64,000 nucleotides of DNA from Pseudonocardia endophytica (lineage in GTDB: Bacteria > Actinomycetota > Actinomycetes > Mycobacteriales > Pseudonocardiaceae). The stretch lies in contig NZ_SMFZ01000002.1 of NCBI RefSeq assembly GCF_004339565.1, positions 3,286,001 through 3,350,000 of the forward strand, read 5' to 3'. This document shows positions 49,131-59,177 of the stretch, piece after piece; the stretch's first letter is position 1; each line of letters opens with the position of its first letter. The notes below the pieces were generated by a model. That model did not search any database and was not told the DNA's origin. It was given only the letters and a program-made list of their open reading frames with translations. The translations under genes and the position numbers were made by a program.

Positions 49131-49562
49131 ATGGGGTTCCCGGACCGGATCGAGCGGACGGTGCGGATCGGTCGCGCACCGGAGGTCGTGTGGGACGCCC
49201 TCACCACGGCCGAAGGGCTGGCGTCGTGGTTCGGCGACCGCGCCGAGATCGACCTGCGCCCCGGAGGCGCCGCCCGTCTGATGTGGACCGACGTCGGCAA
49301 GGACGCCGAGCTGAGGGTGGAGCGCGTCGAGCCTCCGCACCTGTTCGCGTTCACCTGGCCCATGGACGGCGTGCCGTCCGGCGACCCGCGTCGCAGCTAC
49401 GTCGAGTTCACACTCGTCGCGGACGGGGAGGGGACGCTGCTCACCGTCGTCGAGACCGGGTTCGCGCAGCTGGACGGCGCCCACCACCGCACCGCGTACG
49501 ACGGGCACGTCGAGGGGTGGGGCCGCGAGCTCGGCGAGCTCGTGGACGCCCTGGCGGCATGA
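49131..49562 (+). CDS. SRPBCC protein, AHSA1-like
   Basis: A 143-residue protein of the AHSA1/CalC SRPBCC group: IERTVRIGRAPEVVWDALTTAEGLASWFGDRAEIDLRPGG at the start and HRTAYDGHVEGWGRELGELVDAL as the C-terminal helix. These small ligand-binding proteins are often paired with ArsR regulators in Actinobacteria, as here. The ATG follows GGGAGG by four bases. Its stop overlaps the ArsR start as ATGA. Ligand and role are unknown. Confidence 0.9.
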   Translation: MGFPDRIERTVRIGRAPEVVWDALTTAEGLASWFGDRAEIDLRPGGAARLMWTDVGKDAELRVERVEPPHLFAFTWPMDGVPSGDPRRSYVEFTLVADGEGTLLTVVETGFAQLDGAHHRTAYDGHVEGWGRELGELVDALAA

Positions 49563-49891
49563 CCGAGGACGAACAGGTCGCCGAGCGGGTGTTCGTCGCG
49601 CTCGCCGACCCGAGTCGCCGGGCGCTGCTCGCGGCTCTGGCGACCGGCGGCCCGGCCACGGCCACCGACCTCGCCGCCCGCCTGCCGATCACCCGGCAGG
49701 CGATCACCAAGCACCTGACCCGGCTGGCCGACGCCGGCCTGGTCGAAGCGGAGCCCGGCGAGGGACGCCGGATCCGCTACCGGCTCCGGTCCTCCCCGAT
49801 GCAGGTCGCGCAGCGGTTCCTCGCCGCGCTGGCCCGCGACTGGGACGGCCCGTTGGACCGGCTCACGACGCACCTGGAGGAGGAGCCATGA
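49559..49891 (+). CDS. ArsR-family transcriptional regulator
   Basis: A 110-residue winged-helix repressor. FVALADPSRRALLAALATGGPATATDLAARLPITRQAITKHLTRLADAGLVEAEPGEGRRIRYRL is the complete domain. No metal-binding Cys pair is visible, so it belongs to the non-metal type commonly paired with AHSA1 proteins. It probably represses its own operon through the GTTGC repeats at 49074-49117. Both its start and stop overlap the neighbouring genes by 4 bases. Confidence 0.92.
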   Translation: MTEDEQVAERVFVALADPSRRALLAALATGGPATATDLAARLPITRQAITKHLTRLADAGLVEAEPGEGRRIRYRLRSSPMQVAQRFLAALARDWDGPLDRLTTHLEEEP

Positions 49892-50574
49892 CCCGACCCG
49901 AGATCGTCGAACCCGATGTCTGGCAGACCGCCCGCGACGACCTGCTGGTCGCGGAGAAGGAGGCGACCCGCGCTCTGGACGCGCTCGCCGCCCGCCGGCG
50001 CAGGCTGCCGATGACGCCGTTCCCGGACACCTACACGTTCACCACGCCGGACGGCCCGCGCACGCTCGCCGGGCTGTTCGACGGCCACGACGTGCTGGTC
50101 ACCTACCAGTTCATGGACATCGGACCGGATCACTACTGCTCGGGCTGCACGTACTTCTCGGACAGCGTCCCCGCCCACGCGCCGACGCTGCTCGCCGAGC
50201 ACGGCGTGCGCTGGATGCACGTGACCGAGATGGACCTCGACCGGTTCGCCGCCTACCGGGAGCGCAAGGGCTGGACGATGCCCTACGCGTGCTCGCGCGG
50301 CACGACGTTCGCCGACGACACCGGTGCCGGGTCGGGGTTCGCGCTCTCGGTGTTCCTGCGCGACGGGAACGACGTGTACCGCTCCTACGCCACCACCGCC
50401 CGCGGGATCGACCGCCTCGCGTTCGTCAACGGCGTGCTCGACCTCGCGCCCTACGGCCGTGGCGAGACCTGGGAGGACTCGCCCGCCGGGTGGCCACAGG
50501 TGCCGTCCGCGGAGAACCCGTGCCTGCTCACCGCGGACGGTGTCGCGACCTCGTACGGGCGCTGGCGCAATTAG
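49888..50574 (+). CDS. DUF899 family protein (thioredoxin-like)
   Basis: A 228-residue protein of the DUF899 family. The start WQTARDDLLVAEKEATRALDALAARRRRLPM and the segment LVTYQFMDIGPDHYCSGCTYFSD are typical; the fold is related to thioredoxin/AhpC, and the CSGC pair could be redox-active. It is the third gene of the SRPBCC-ArsR operon. Its TAG stop (50572-50574) is formed by the first bases of the palindromic element that follows, so the original C-terminus may have been a few residues longer or shorter. Confidence 0.9.
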   Translation: MTRPEIVEPDVWQTARDDLLVAEKEATRALDALAARRRRLPMTPFPDTYTFTTPDGPRTLAGLFDGHDVLVTYQFMDIGPDHYCSGCTYFSDSVPAHAPTLLAEHGVRWMHVTEMDLDRFAAYRERKGWTMPYACSRGTTFADDTGAGSGFALSVFLRDGNDVYRSYATTARGIDRLAFVNGVLDLAPYGRGETWEDSPAGWPQVPSAENPCLLTADGVATSYGRWRN

Positions 50575-50737
50575 TGCCCCGTCCAGAAACGTTCGGCACG
50601 GAACTCGGCGGCCCAGGCGCCCGCCGGCGGCGTTGCCGACCGGGCCGAGTACGCCCGGTACGAGGCCCGGCCGGCGCCTTGCCGGCGAACGCCTGGATCC
50701 GCCGATTTCGGCACCGACGTTCCTTGACGGGGCACTA
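50572..50737. mobile_element. MITE-like palindromic element, about 166 bp
   Basis: The two ends are perfect 12-base inverted repeats, TAGTGCCCCGTC (50572-50583) and GACGGGGCACTA (50726-50737). Internal arms also match in inverted order with gaps: ACGT, CGGCGG, CCAGGCG, CGCCGGC and CCGGGCC occur on the left and their complements on the right, folding around a GTAC-gcccg-GTAC centre. No transposase is encoded. It lies exactly between two convergent genes, and its outermost TAG supplies the stop codon of both. It could be a non-autonomous element domesticated as a two-way terminator. Confidence 0.7.
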
Positions 50738-51541
50738 GCTCTCGAGGAACGCAAGGACCGTCGCGGCGTAGAGCGGCGACTCGGTGATGTCGTAGTGGGT
50801 GGCGCCGGGGACGATCGCCAGCGCGTGCCCACCGGCCGGACGTCCGGAACGGTCCCAGCCGCCGTCGCGCAGGCCGCCGCCGAGCAGCGCGAACACGTCG
50901 GCGAAGTGGCTCACCGGCGCCATGTCGGCGTCCGCGGCCATGATCAGCGTCGGCACCCGCAGGCCGCGGACCACCTCGGTGAGGTCGAGGTCGTGGGACA
51001 TCCACTCGCCGAGCTTGTCCAGCAGTCGTGGGAAGTCCTCGGGTCGGGGTGCGACACGCTGGTACAGCTCGTACATCGGCGTCTCGGTCATGAACTCGGC
51101 GGCGGCGCCGCTGACCTGGCCCTGCTGGGCCCGGATCTCCGGGTCCAGCGCGTCGGACCGGGTGAAGACCGACGTCAGCACGAGCCGGCCGACCGCGTCC
51201 GGGTGCTTCGCCGCGACGTGCAGCGCGACGCCACCGCCGAGCGAGTAGCCGACCAGGTCCGGGTGGTCGAGGCCGAGGTGGGCGATCAGCGCGGCGATGT
51301 CGTCGGCCATCGCCTCCAGCGTGAGCGGGCGGTCGATGTCGGCGGTGCGGCCGTGTGCCTGGAGGTCGACGGTGATGACCTGGTGGTCCGCGGTCAGCGC
51401 GGGCAGCAGCGGTCCGAACGACTCGCCGGACATCATCCCGCCGTGCAGCAGGATCATCGGCCGTCCGGTCCCGTGGGTCTCGACCCAGAGGCTGATGCCG
51501 TTGACGTCGACGTACTGGCCGGTGGTGGCGGTGGTGTCCAT
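50735..51541 (-). CDS. Alpha/beta hydrolase
   Basis: A 268-residue hydrolase. The oxyanion segment is LLHGGMMSG, the nucleophile elbow is GYSLGG, the acid region is MAADADMAPVSH, and the catalytic His is in GATHYDITESP. It may be an esterase or lactonase. The TAG stop at 50737-50735 lies in the end of the palindromic element. The ATG is 66 bases downstream of the methyltransferase stop on the same strand, and GGAGCCACCCCT precedes it. Confidence 0.9.
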   Translation of the reverse strand: MDTTATTGQYVDVNGISLWVETHGTGRPMILLHGGMMSGESFGPLLPALTADHQVITVDLQAHGRTADIDRPLTLEAMADDIAALIAHLGLDHPDLVGYSLGGGVALHVAAKHPDAVGRLVLTSVFTRSDALDPEIRAQQGQVSGAAAEFMTETPMYELYQRVAPRPEDFPRLLDKLGEWMSHDLDLTEVVRGLRVPTLIMAADADMAPVSHFADVFALLGGGLRDGGWDRSGRPAGGHALAIVPGATHYDITESPLYAATVLAFLES

Positions 51542-51610
51542 AGGGGTGGCTCCTGGTCTCGGTGGGCTGTTGCTCCTACAGACGCCACCGGGACCGGGAA
51601 CTCATCGGAC

Positions 51611-52660
51611 CTACGGCCGCGCCGCGAACACGGCGTTGAACGGCGTCTCGCTCGCCCGCTCGAAGCGGGTGAACCCGGCTGCCGTGACGATGTCGCGGAT
51701 CGCCGCCTCGCCCGCCTGCGCGCCGAGCGCGTACCCGCCGGACTGCGACTTCGCGTTCGGCACGCACAGGTAGCCGGAGAAGCCGTAGTAGACGCGGCCG
51801 ACCGGGTTCATGTTGTCCGCCGCGGTGTCGGCGGCGATCGGCTCGACGATCAGCCACGTGCCGTCGTCGGCGATCGCCCGCCGGACGTGCTGGGCGGTCG
51901 ACGACGGGTCGCCCATGTCGTGCAGGCAGTCGAACGTCGCGACGAGGTCGTAGCCGCTTCCGGAGAATCCGTCGGCCGGAGCGACCTCGAAGCGGGTGTT
52001 CGCGCTGACGCCAGCGTCGGCGGCACGCTTGCGGGCGATCTCGATCGACCCCTCGTGGTAGTCCGAGCCGGTGACCGTGGTGCGCGGGTAGGCCTCGGCC
52101 ATCAGCACCGTCGACGCGCCGAGGCCGCACCCGATGTCGGCGACCCGCCCGCCCGCGGCGAGCTTCTCGCCGACGCCGTCCAGCGCCGGGATCCAGGTCG
52201 CCACCAGGTTGGCCAGATAGCCCGGCCGGAAGAACATCTCGCACCCGGTGAACACGTCCTCGTGGTGCTCGTGCCAGCCCATCCCGGCGCCGGTGCGGTA
52301 CGCCTCGGTGATCTGCGGCTCGGCCCGCAGGGTGCCGAGGGCCAGCACGAACGCGCCGGGCAGGTAGAGCGGCCCGGACGGGTCGGTCAGCGCGAACGCC
52401 TGCTCCTCGCTCAGCGAGAACGTCGAGGCGTCCGCGTCGCGCTCGACGTACCCTCCGGCCGCCTGCCCGTAGCACCACTCGGTCACGTACCGGGTGTCGG
52501 TCCCGGTCCTGCGCGCCAGCTGCTCCGGTGTCGCCGGGCCCTCGGCCAGCGCCCGGTACAGACCCAGCCGGTGCCCGACGACGATGCCGCCGGCTCCGAT
52601 CGTCGCGCCGAGGTCGGTGACGAACCGGCCCAGCAGCTCGTTGAGCATTCCCTCGTCCAT
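51611..52660 (-). CDS. SAM-dependent methyltransferase with N-terminal winged-helix domain
   Basis: A 349-residue class I methyltransferase with the same build as the protein at 14156-15232: a winged-helix part (GHRLGLYRALAEGPATPEQLARRTGTDTRYVTEWCYGQ) and a SAM site (VADIGCGLGASTVLMAEAYP, GSDYHEGSIEIARKRA), plus FDCLHDMGDP as motif IV-like. Its substrate is unknown. The ATG at 52658-52660 is preceded by GGGAAGGGACGGAATC; an in-frame longer start at 52714 looks unlikely. It is divergent from the SARP-like gene. Confidence 0.88.
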   Translation of the reverse strand: MDEGMLNELLGRFVTDLGATIGAGGIVVGHRLGLYRALAEGPATPEQLARRTGTDTRYVTEWCYGQAAGGYVERDADASTFSLSEEQAFALTDPSGPLYLPGAFVLALGTLRAEPQITEAYRTGAGMGWHEHHEDVFTGCEMFFRPGYLANLVATWIPALDGVGEKLAAGGRVADIGCGLGASTVLMAEAYPRTTVTGSDYHEGSIEIARKRAADAGVSANTRFEVAPADGFSGSGYDLVATFDCLHDMGDPSSTAQHVRRAIADDGTWLIVEPIAADTAADNMNPVGRVYYGFSGYLCVPNAKSQSGGYALGAQAGEAAIRDIVTAAGFTRFERASETPFNAVFAARP

Positions 52661-52842
52661 GATTCCGTCCCTTCCCGGCCGCCCACCGCGGGCGGCGTCG
52701 GGGACGACGGTCACCGGCGCCCGTCCACCGGACCGTCAACCCAGCGTGGGTCACGACCGTTCGGGCCAATCCGAGCGGGGAGCCGGACGTACCCGTGTCC
52801 GGAACCTCCCGGATGCACCGCTGACGGGTCTACCGTGCCCCG

Positions 52843-55800
52843 ATGCTGCGGGTGCGGCTGCTCGGCGAGCCGTCGGCCGAGCGTGACGGGGAGCCCATCG
52901 AGCTGACGGCGCCGCTGCGACGCCTGCTCGCCTACCTCGTCCTGCATCCCGGACCGCACCATCGCGATGCGCTGGCGTCGTGCTTCTGGCCGGACGCGGC
53001 GGACGGCGTCGCGCGGGCGAACCTGCGGACGGCCGTGTGGGGGCTGCGCAGGGCCGTCGGCGCCGACACCGTGGTCACCACCCGCACCGACGTCGGTCTG
53101 GACGCGTCTCGGGTCGCCACCGACGTCGACGAGCCGGACCCCGGTGGCCCGGAGCTGCTCGCCGGATGGCCGCAGGACTGGGCGGCCCGCGCCCGCGACG
53201 AGCACCGGAACCGCCTGGTGCGCCGTCTGGACGCGCTCGCCGACGACGCGGAGGCGGCGTCCGACCCGTCCGCGGCGGCCGCGCACAGCCGCGCCCGCTG
53301 CTCGCTCACCCCTCTGGACGAGCCCGCGCACTGCGCCCTGATGCGACGGCTGGCCGCGGCCGGGGATCGGGCGGGCGCCGTCGTCGTCGGCCGGGAGCTG
53401 GTCCGTCGGCTGCACGACGAACTCGGCGTCCCGCCCGCCCCACCGACCCGGTCCGCGCTCGCCGCGCTGCGCCACCCCGAACAGGCCGGCACCGGGACCG
53501 GTCCACCGCGGCGCCCGCTGTTCGGACGGGCCGCGGAGTTGCGAGCGCTGACCGACGCCTGGTCGGAGGCGCGGGCGGGTCGTGGCCGGGTGGTCGTCGT
53601 GACCGGCGAGGGCGGCATCGGCAAGACGCGGCTGGTGACCGAGCTGGCCCGGCGGGCGGACAACGCGGGTGCCCGGGTCGCCGTCGGTGCCGGGGTCGAC
53701 GTCGGGGACCCTGCGCCGCTCGCGATGTGGCAGGAGCTCGCCCGCGAGCTCGTCCACGTCGTCGCGCCGCCACCGGACGGCACCCGCTGGCCCGCCGAGC
53801 TCGGCAGGCTCGCGCCCGACCTGGCGAACGCGCTCGGGCGCGCCGACGTGCCCGCCCCGGTCGCGGCGCCGGAGCTGGAGCGGCTGCGGGTGTCCGACGC
53901 CGTGCTGCGGCTCGTCGAGTGGGCCGCGTCCGGGCGCCCGGTGCTGCTCGTCGCGGAGGACGTGCACCGTGCCGACCGGGCCAGCATGGCGCTCTGTGCC
54001 CACATCGGACGGAGGCTGGCCGCGCTCCCGGTGCTGTTCCTGCTGACCCGCCGCGACCGGCCGGCCCGCCCGGAGGCGGACGCCCTGCTGGCCGACGTCG
54101 GCGGCCGGGGTGTCGACGTCGGCGAGATCGATCTCGGCCCGATGGACGACGCCGCGCTGGCCGAGGTCGCACGGGCGTCCGCCGCACTGGACGAGGACGA
54201 CGTCGGTCGCGCGGTCCGTGCCGCGGAGGGCAACCCGCTGCTCGCGGTGGAGAGTGCCCGGGCGCTGGCCGCGGGGCTCTCCGACCCGCCGCCGACGCTG
54301 CGGGCGGCCGTCCGCGCGGTGCTGGGCACGCTGGACCACCCGGGACGTGAGCTGCTCGAGTGCGTCGCCGCCGCCGGGCGCGCGCTGACCGCGCCGGAGA
54401 TCGCCGCGCTCGGCGTGCCGGACGGGACCGAGCAGCTGGTGCTGGACACCGGGCTGCTGAACCGCGCGTCCGGGTCGCTGCGGTTCCGGCACGCCCTGCT
54501 CGCCGAGGCCACCCGCGCCGAGCGACGCGACGCGTGCCGCAGCCACCTGCGGGCCGGGACGGCGATCGAGCGGGCCGCCGCCGACGACCCCGGGGCCGAC
54601 CCGGACGCCGTCGCCGCGGAGGTGGCCGGGCACCTGCGTGCGGCGGGCCGCGACGATCTCGCCGGACCCCGCTGGGAGCGCGCTGCCCGGCACGCCCGCA
54701 CGCTGGGCGCGCTGCCCGAGGCCGCCGGGTTCTGGGGCGAGGCCGTCCGCTGCCGACCGGACGCGGGCGACCTGCATCTGGAGCTGGCCGAGGTCCACGG
54801 ATGGAGCGGCCGGTCCGAGGAGTTCGAGCGCGAGTGGAGGCTCGCGCTGGACCTGCTCGAACCCGACGAGCTGGCGGCCGCGTGGTGCCGGCGTGGAACG
54901 GTCCTGCGCACGGTCGTCTGCCGTCCGTCGGCGTCGCTGGAGGCCTACCGGCGGGCGGCCGCGTCGCTTCGCGCGGACGCGCCGGTCCGGCTGCGCGTCG
55001 ACGTGCTGCTCGGCCAGGCGTGGGGTGAGTCGAGCGCCGCCGATCCCCGGCGCGCGGAGGAGCTGTTGGAACAGGCGTCCGCGCTGGTGCCGGAGCCGGA
55101 CGACGCCACCGTCGCGGAGATCGAGAACGTCCGGTTGATGACCGTGATCCGCCTCGGGCGCTTCGACGAGTGCACGGCCGTCGCCGACCGGGGCGGCTCG
55201 GCGGCGGCGCGGGCACGGCGCCCGGACCTGGCCTACGCGATCCGGGTCAACGCGGCGAGCGCGCTGAGCGCGGGCGGCGACGTCGAGGGGGCGCTGGCAC
55301 AGACCGAGGCCGCGGTGGACACGACCCGCGGCATCGCCGTGCTCGAGCAGCCCTGCCTGTCCGCGCTGGCGTACCTGCTCGGGCACCTCGGGCGACACGA
55401 CGAGGCGCGCCGCGTGGCGTTCACACAGCTGGTGATGGCCGAGCGGATGGACACCCCGGACCACGTCGGCACGGCCCGCCACGATGCAGGGATGGTCGCG
55501 CTGGCCGCGGACCGGTACGTCGACGCCGCGACGATGCTGGGCGACGCGCTCGCGTTCCCGACGCACGGGTTCAGCCGCCCCGCGGCCCGGCTGGCCATGG
55601 CGGAGGCCCTCGCCGCGCAGGGCCTCGCCGAGGAGGCAGAGGCGGAGCTGCGACGGACCGCCGAGGAGGAGATCGGGCCGCACGACCGGCCGTGGTCGCT
55701 CGTTCCGCGGATGGCGCGCGTGCAGGGCCTGGTCGCCGGTGCCCGCGGGGACCGGACGGCGCATCTCCGCAGGCTGGAGGAAGCGTTGGCCGGGTGGCGG

Positions 55801-55962
55801 CGGTACCACGGCGCGGACCGCGGTACCGAGTTCATGACCAACTTCGTCGACCTGGGCCGCCCGCCGGTGGCCGGCCTGGTCGAGCCGGACCGCGAGATCG
55901 CCCGGCTGACGGCGGAGATCGACACGGTAGCGAATGGCGGGACATGCCGGAGTTCACCGTGA
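52843..55962 (+). CDS. SARP-like regulator with ATPase and TPR regions
   Basis: A 1039-residue regulator. Residues 1-85 are an OmpR-type winged helix (VRLLGEPSAERDGEPIELTAPLRRLLAYLVLHPGPHHRDAL; RANLRTAVWGLRRAVG), and 90-205 are the bacterial activation (BTAD) domain with RLHDELGVPPAPPTR at its end. Then FGRAAELRAL and Walker A GEGGIGKT (about 255-262) begin an AAA/STAND ATPase, and from about 560 the chain is TPR-like helices. Such proteins activate antibiotic or other accessory operons in Actinobacteria. TACCGT at 52831-52836 sits 6 bases before the ATG, suggesting a leaderless mRNA. The target genes are not evident. Confidence 0.92.
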   Translation: MLRVRLLGEPSAERDGEPIELTAPLRRLLAYLVLHPGPHHRDALASCFWPDAADGVARANLRTAVWGLRRAVGADTVVTTRTDVGLDASRVATDVDEPDPGGPELLAGWPQDWAARARDEHRNRLVRRLDALADDAEAASDPSAAAAHSRARCSLTPLDEPAHCALMRRLAAAGDRAGAVVVGRELVRRLHDELGVPPAPPTRSALAALRHPEQAGTGTGPPRRPLFGRAAELRALTDAWSEARAGRGRVVVVTGEGGIGKTRLVTELARRADNAGARVAVGAGVDVGDPAPLAMWQELARELVHVVAPPPDGTRWPAELGRLAPDLANALGRADVPAPVAAPELERLRVSDAVLRLVEWAASGRPVLLVAEDVHRADRASMALCAHIGRRLAALPVLFLLTRRDRPARPEADALLADVGGRGVDVGEIDLGPMDDAALAEVARASAALDEDDVGRAVRAAEGNPLLAVESARALAAGLSDPPPTLRAAVRAVLGTLDHPGRELLECVAAAGRALTAPEIAALGVPDGTEQLVLDTGLLNRASGSLRFRHALLAEATRAERRDACRSHLRAGTAIERAAADDPGADPDAVAAEVAGHLRAAGRDDLAGPRWERAARHARTLGALPEAAGFWGEAVRCRPDAGDLHLELAEVHGWSGRSEEFEREWRLALDLLEPDELAAAWCRRGTVLRTVVCRPSASLEAYRRAAASLRADAPVRLRVDVLLGQAWGESSAADPRRAEELLEQASALVPEPDDATVAEIENVRLMTVIRLGRFDECTAVADRGGSAAARARRPDLAYAIRVNAASALSAGGDVEGALAQTEAAVDTTRGIAVLEQPCLSALAYLLGHLGRHDEARRVAFTQLVMAERMDTPDHVGTARHDAGMVALAADRYVDAATMLGDALAFPTHGFSRPAARLAMAEALAAQGLAEEAEAELRRTAEEEIGPHDRPWSLVPRMARVQGLVAGARGDRTAHLRRLEEALAGWRRYHGADRGTEFMTNFVDLGRPPVAGLVEPDREIARLTAEIDTVANGGTCRSSP

Positions 55963-56320
55963 CGGGCCGCGCGGGCGCGCCCGTCGAAGAGGTCTGGAAG
56001 CTGCTGTTCGACCCGAGCCGGTTCCCGGAGTGGTGGTACGGCACCGTCCGGCCGGACGGGCCGGAGGACTTCACGTGGTGGCTCGGCGGCGACCCGGACC
56101 TCCCGATGCCGCAACGGATGCGCACGGACGCGGCGGCCGGCCGGGTGTCGATCTCCTGTCAGGTCAACGACGTGCGGTTCGCGTGGCGGCTGGCCGCCGA
56201 CGGAGACGGCACGGCGATCGAGGTGCACGCCGAGCTCGCCCCGTCGGAGGCCCACCGGACCGAGGGGCTGCGGTCGATCCTGACGGCGTCGATGCTGTCC
56301 CTGACCGAGTTGGCCGAGGC

Positions 56321-56339
<19 letters not shown>
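55944..56339 (+). CDS. SRPBCC family protein
   Basis: A 131-residue protein: EFTVTGRAGAPVEEVWKLLFDPSRFPEWWYG is the typical first strand and helix pair and RSILTASMLSLTELAEA the last helix. The ATG lies inside the end of the SARP-like gene (19-base overlap), so it is co-transcribed with the regulator. Its 3' end overlaps the end of the G6PD gene on the other strand by 19 bases. Ligand unknown; it could sense a small molecule for the regulator. Confidence 0.87.
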
Positions 56340-57841
<1,502 letters not shown>

Positions 57842-57854
57842 GACGTCGACTGTA
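57842..57854 (-). promoter_or_regulatory. Candidate leaderless -10 of zwf
   Basis: TACAGT on the minus strand (57854-57849) followed by 7 bases and the GTG start codon. No clear -35 element is seen. The remaining 190 bases to the galactokinase stop hold no evident gene. Confidence 0.45.
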
Positions 57855-58046
57855 ACGATTCATATCCGTCTCTGGCGAGCCAAAGAAGGGATTTTGACGG
57901 CTGATGCGCCGAGCGGTACGTCACAGCTCCGCGATCGGTGTCGTGCCTCCGCGCGCCACCGCCACGTCAGCGCCTTCGACGTGAACGTCACCGTCGTCCG
58001 GAGCCGGCTGCGGAGCGGTGACGTTCATCTCGGCCGGGGTGAGCCG

Positions 58047-59177
58047 TCATTCCAGGCGCGCGGCGCCCGCCGACGGGACGGCCGTGAACGCGACGGGCGC
58101 GGTCCAGCCCCGCTCGGCGTAGGCCTTCTCGACGGCCGTCGTCACGCCGGCCACGTCGCCGTCGTCGCAGAGGGCGATCACGCACCCGCCGAACCCGCCG
58201 CCGGTCATGCGCGCCCCGTGTGCGCCGGCCGAGCGCGCGCACGCGGCGGCGACGTCGACGTGCGGGACGGTGATCTCGAAGTCGTCGCGCATCGACGCGT
58301 GCGAGGCGTCCAGGACCGGGCCGATCGCGCGCGGGTCGACGCCGCCGGACAGCAGGTCCACGACCTGCCGCACCCGGTCGTCCTCAGTGACGACGTGCCG
58401 GGCGCGACGGCGGATCCGCGGGTCGGAGATCCGGTCGAGGTCGGCGACGGTCGCGTCCCGCAGCGCCGGCACGCCCAGCGCCTCCGCGGCCGCGGCGCAG
58501 TCGGCGCGGCGCTCCCCGTACTGGCCGCCCGCGTGCGCGTGCGGGGCCTGGGTGTCGATCACCAGCAGCGCCAGCCCGTAGCGGGCCAGCCGGAACGGGA
58601 CGCGCTCGATCAGGTCGTCGCGCGTGTCCAGGAAGACGAGCATGTCGGCCTTCCCGTGCATCGCGGCCATCTGGTCCATGCCGCCGGTCGGGGCGCCGAC
58701 GAACTCGTTCTCCGCGCGTCGGGTGATCTTCGCGATCGCGGTGCGGTCCAGCGTGATCCCGGCGAGATCGGTCAGCGCGACGGCGACCGCGCACTCCAGC
58801 GCCGCCGACGACGACAGCCCGGCCCCGACCGGCACGTCGGACTCGACGAGCAGGTCCGCGTCCGGCACCGGGTGCCCGGCCTCGCGCAGCGCCCACGCGA
58901 CGCCCGCGACATAGGCGGCCCAGCCCGGGACGTCACCGGGGGCGACGGTCGACGTGTCGAACTCGGCGTCGCCCGGTTCGTTGCGCGACACCACCCGGGT
59001 CCGCCCGGACGCCGGCGCCGCGGCCACGAGAGTGCGCTTGTCCAGCGCGAACGGGAGCACGAACCCGTCGTTGTAGTCCGTGTGCTCGCCGATCAGGTTC
59101 ACCCGCCCCGGCGCGAACCACGTGCCGGACGGCGGCCGCTCCCAGCGCGCCTGGAAGTGGTCGGCGAGAACGGTCAT
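58047..59177 (-). CDS. galK: Galactokinase
   Basis: A 376-residue GHMP-family sugar kinase that phosphorylates galactose at C1. The galactokinase signature GRVNLIGEHTDYNDG is at about residues 24-38, the ATP loop VPVGAGLSSSAALE in the middle, and the third motif MTGGGFGGCVIAL near the end. Its ATG overlaps the stop of the ROK gene as ATGA, so the two are co-expressed. Other Leloir genes (galT, galE) are not in the window. Confidence 0.95.
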   Translation of the reverse strand: MTVLADHFQARWERPPSGTWFAPGRVNLIGEHTDYNDGFVLPFALDKRTLVAAAPASGRTRVVSRNEPGDAEFDTSTVAPGDVPGWAAYVAGVAWALREAGHPVPDADLLVESDVPVGAGLSSSAALECAVAVALTDLAGITLDRTAIAKITRRAENEFVGAPTGGMDQMAAMHGKADMLVFLDTRDDLIERVPFRLARYGLALLVIDTQAPHAHAGGQYGERRADCAAAAEALGVPALRDATVADLDRISDPRIRRRARHVVTEDDRVRQVVDLLSGGVDPRAIGPVLDASHASMRDDFEITVPHVDVAAACARSAGAHGARMTGGGFGGCVIALCDDGDVAGVTTAVEKAYAERGWTAPVAFTAVPSAGAARLE

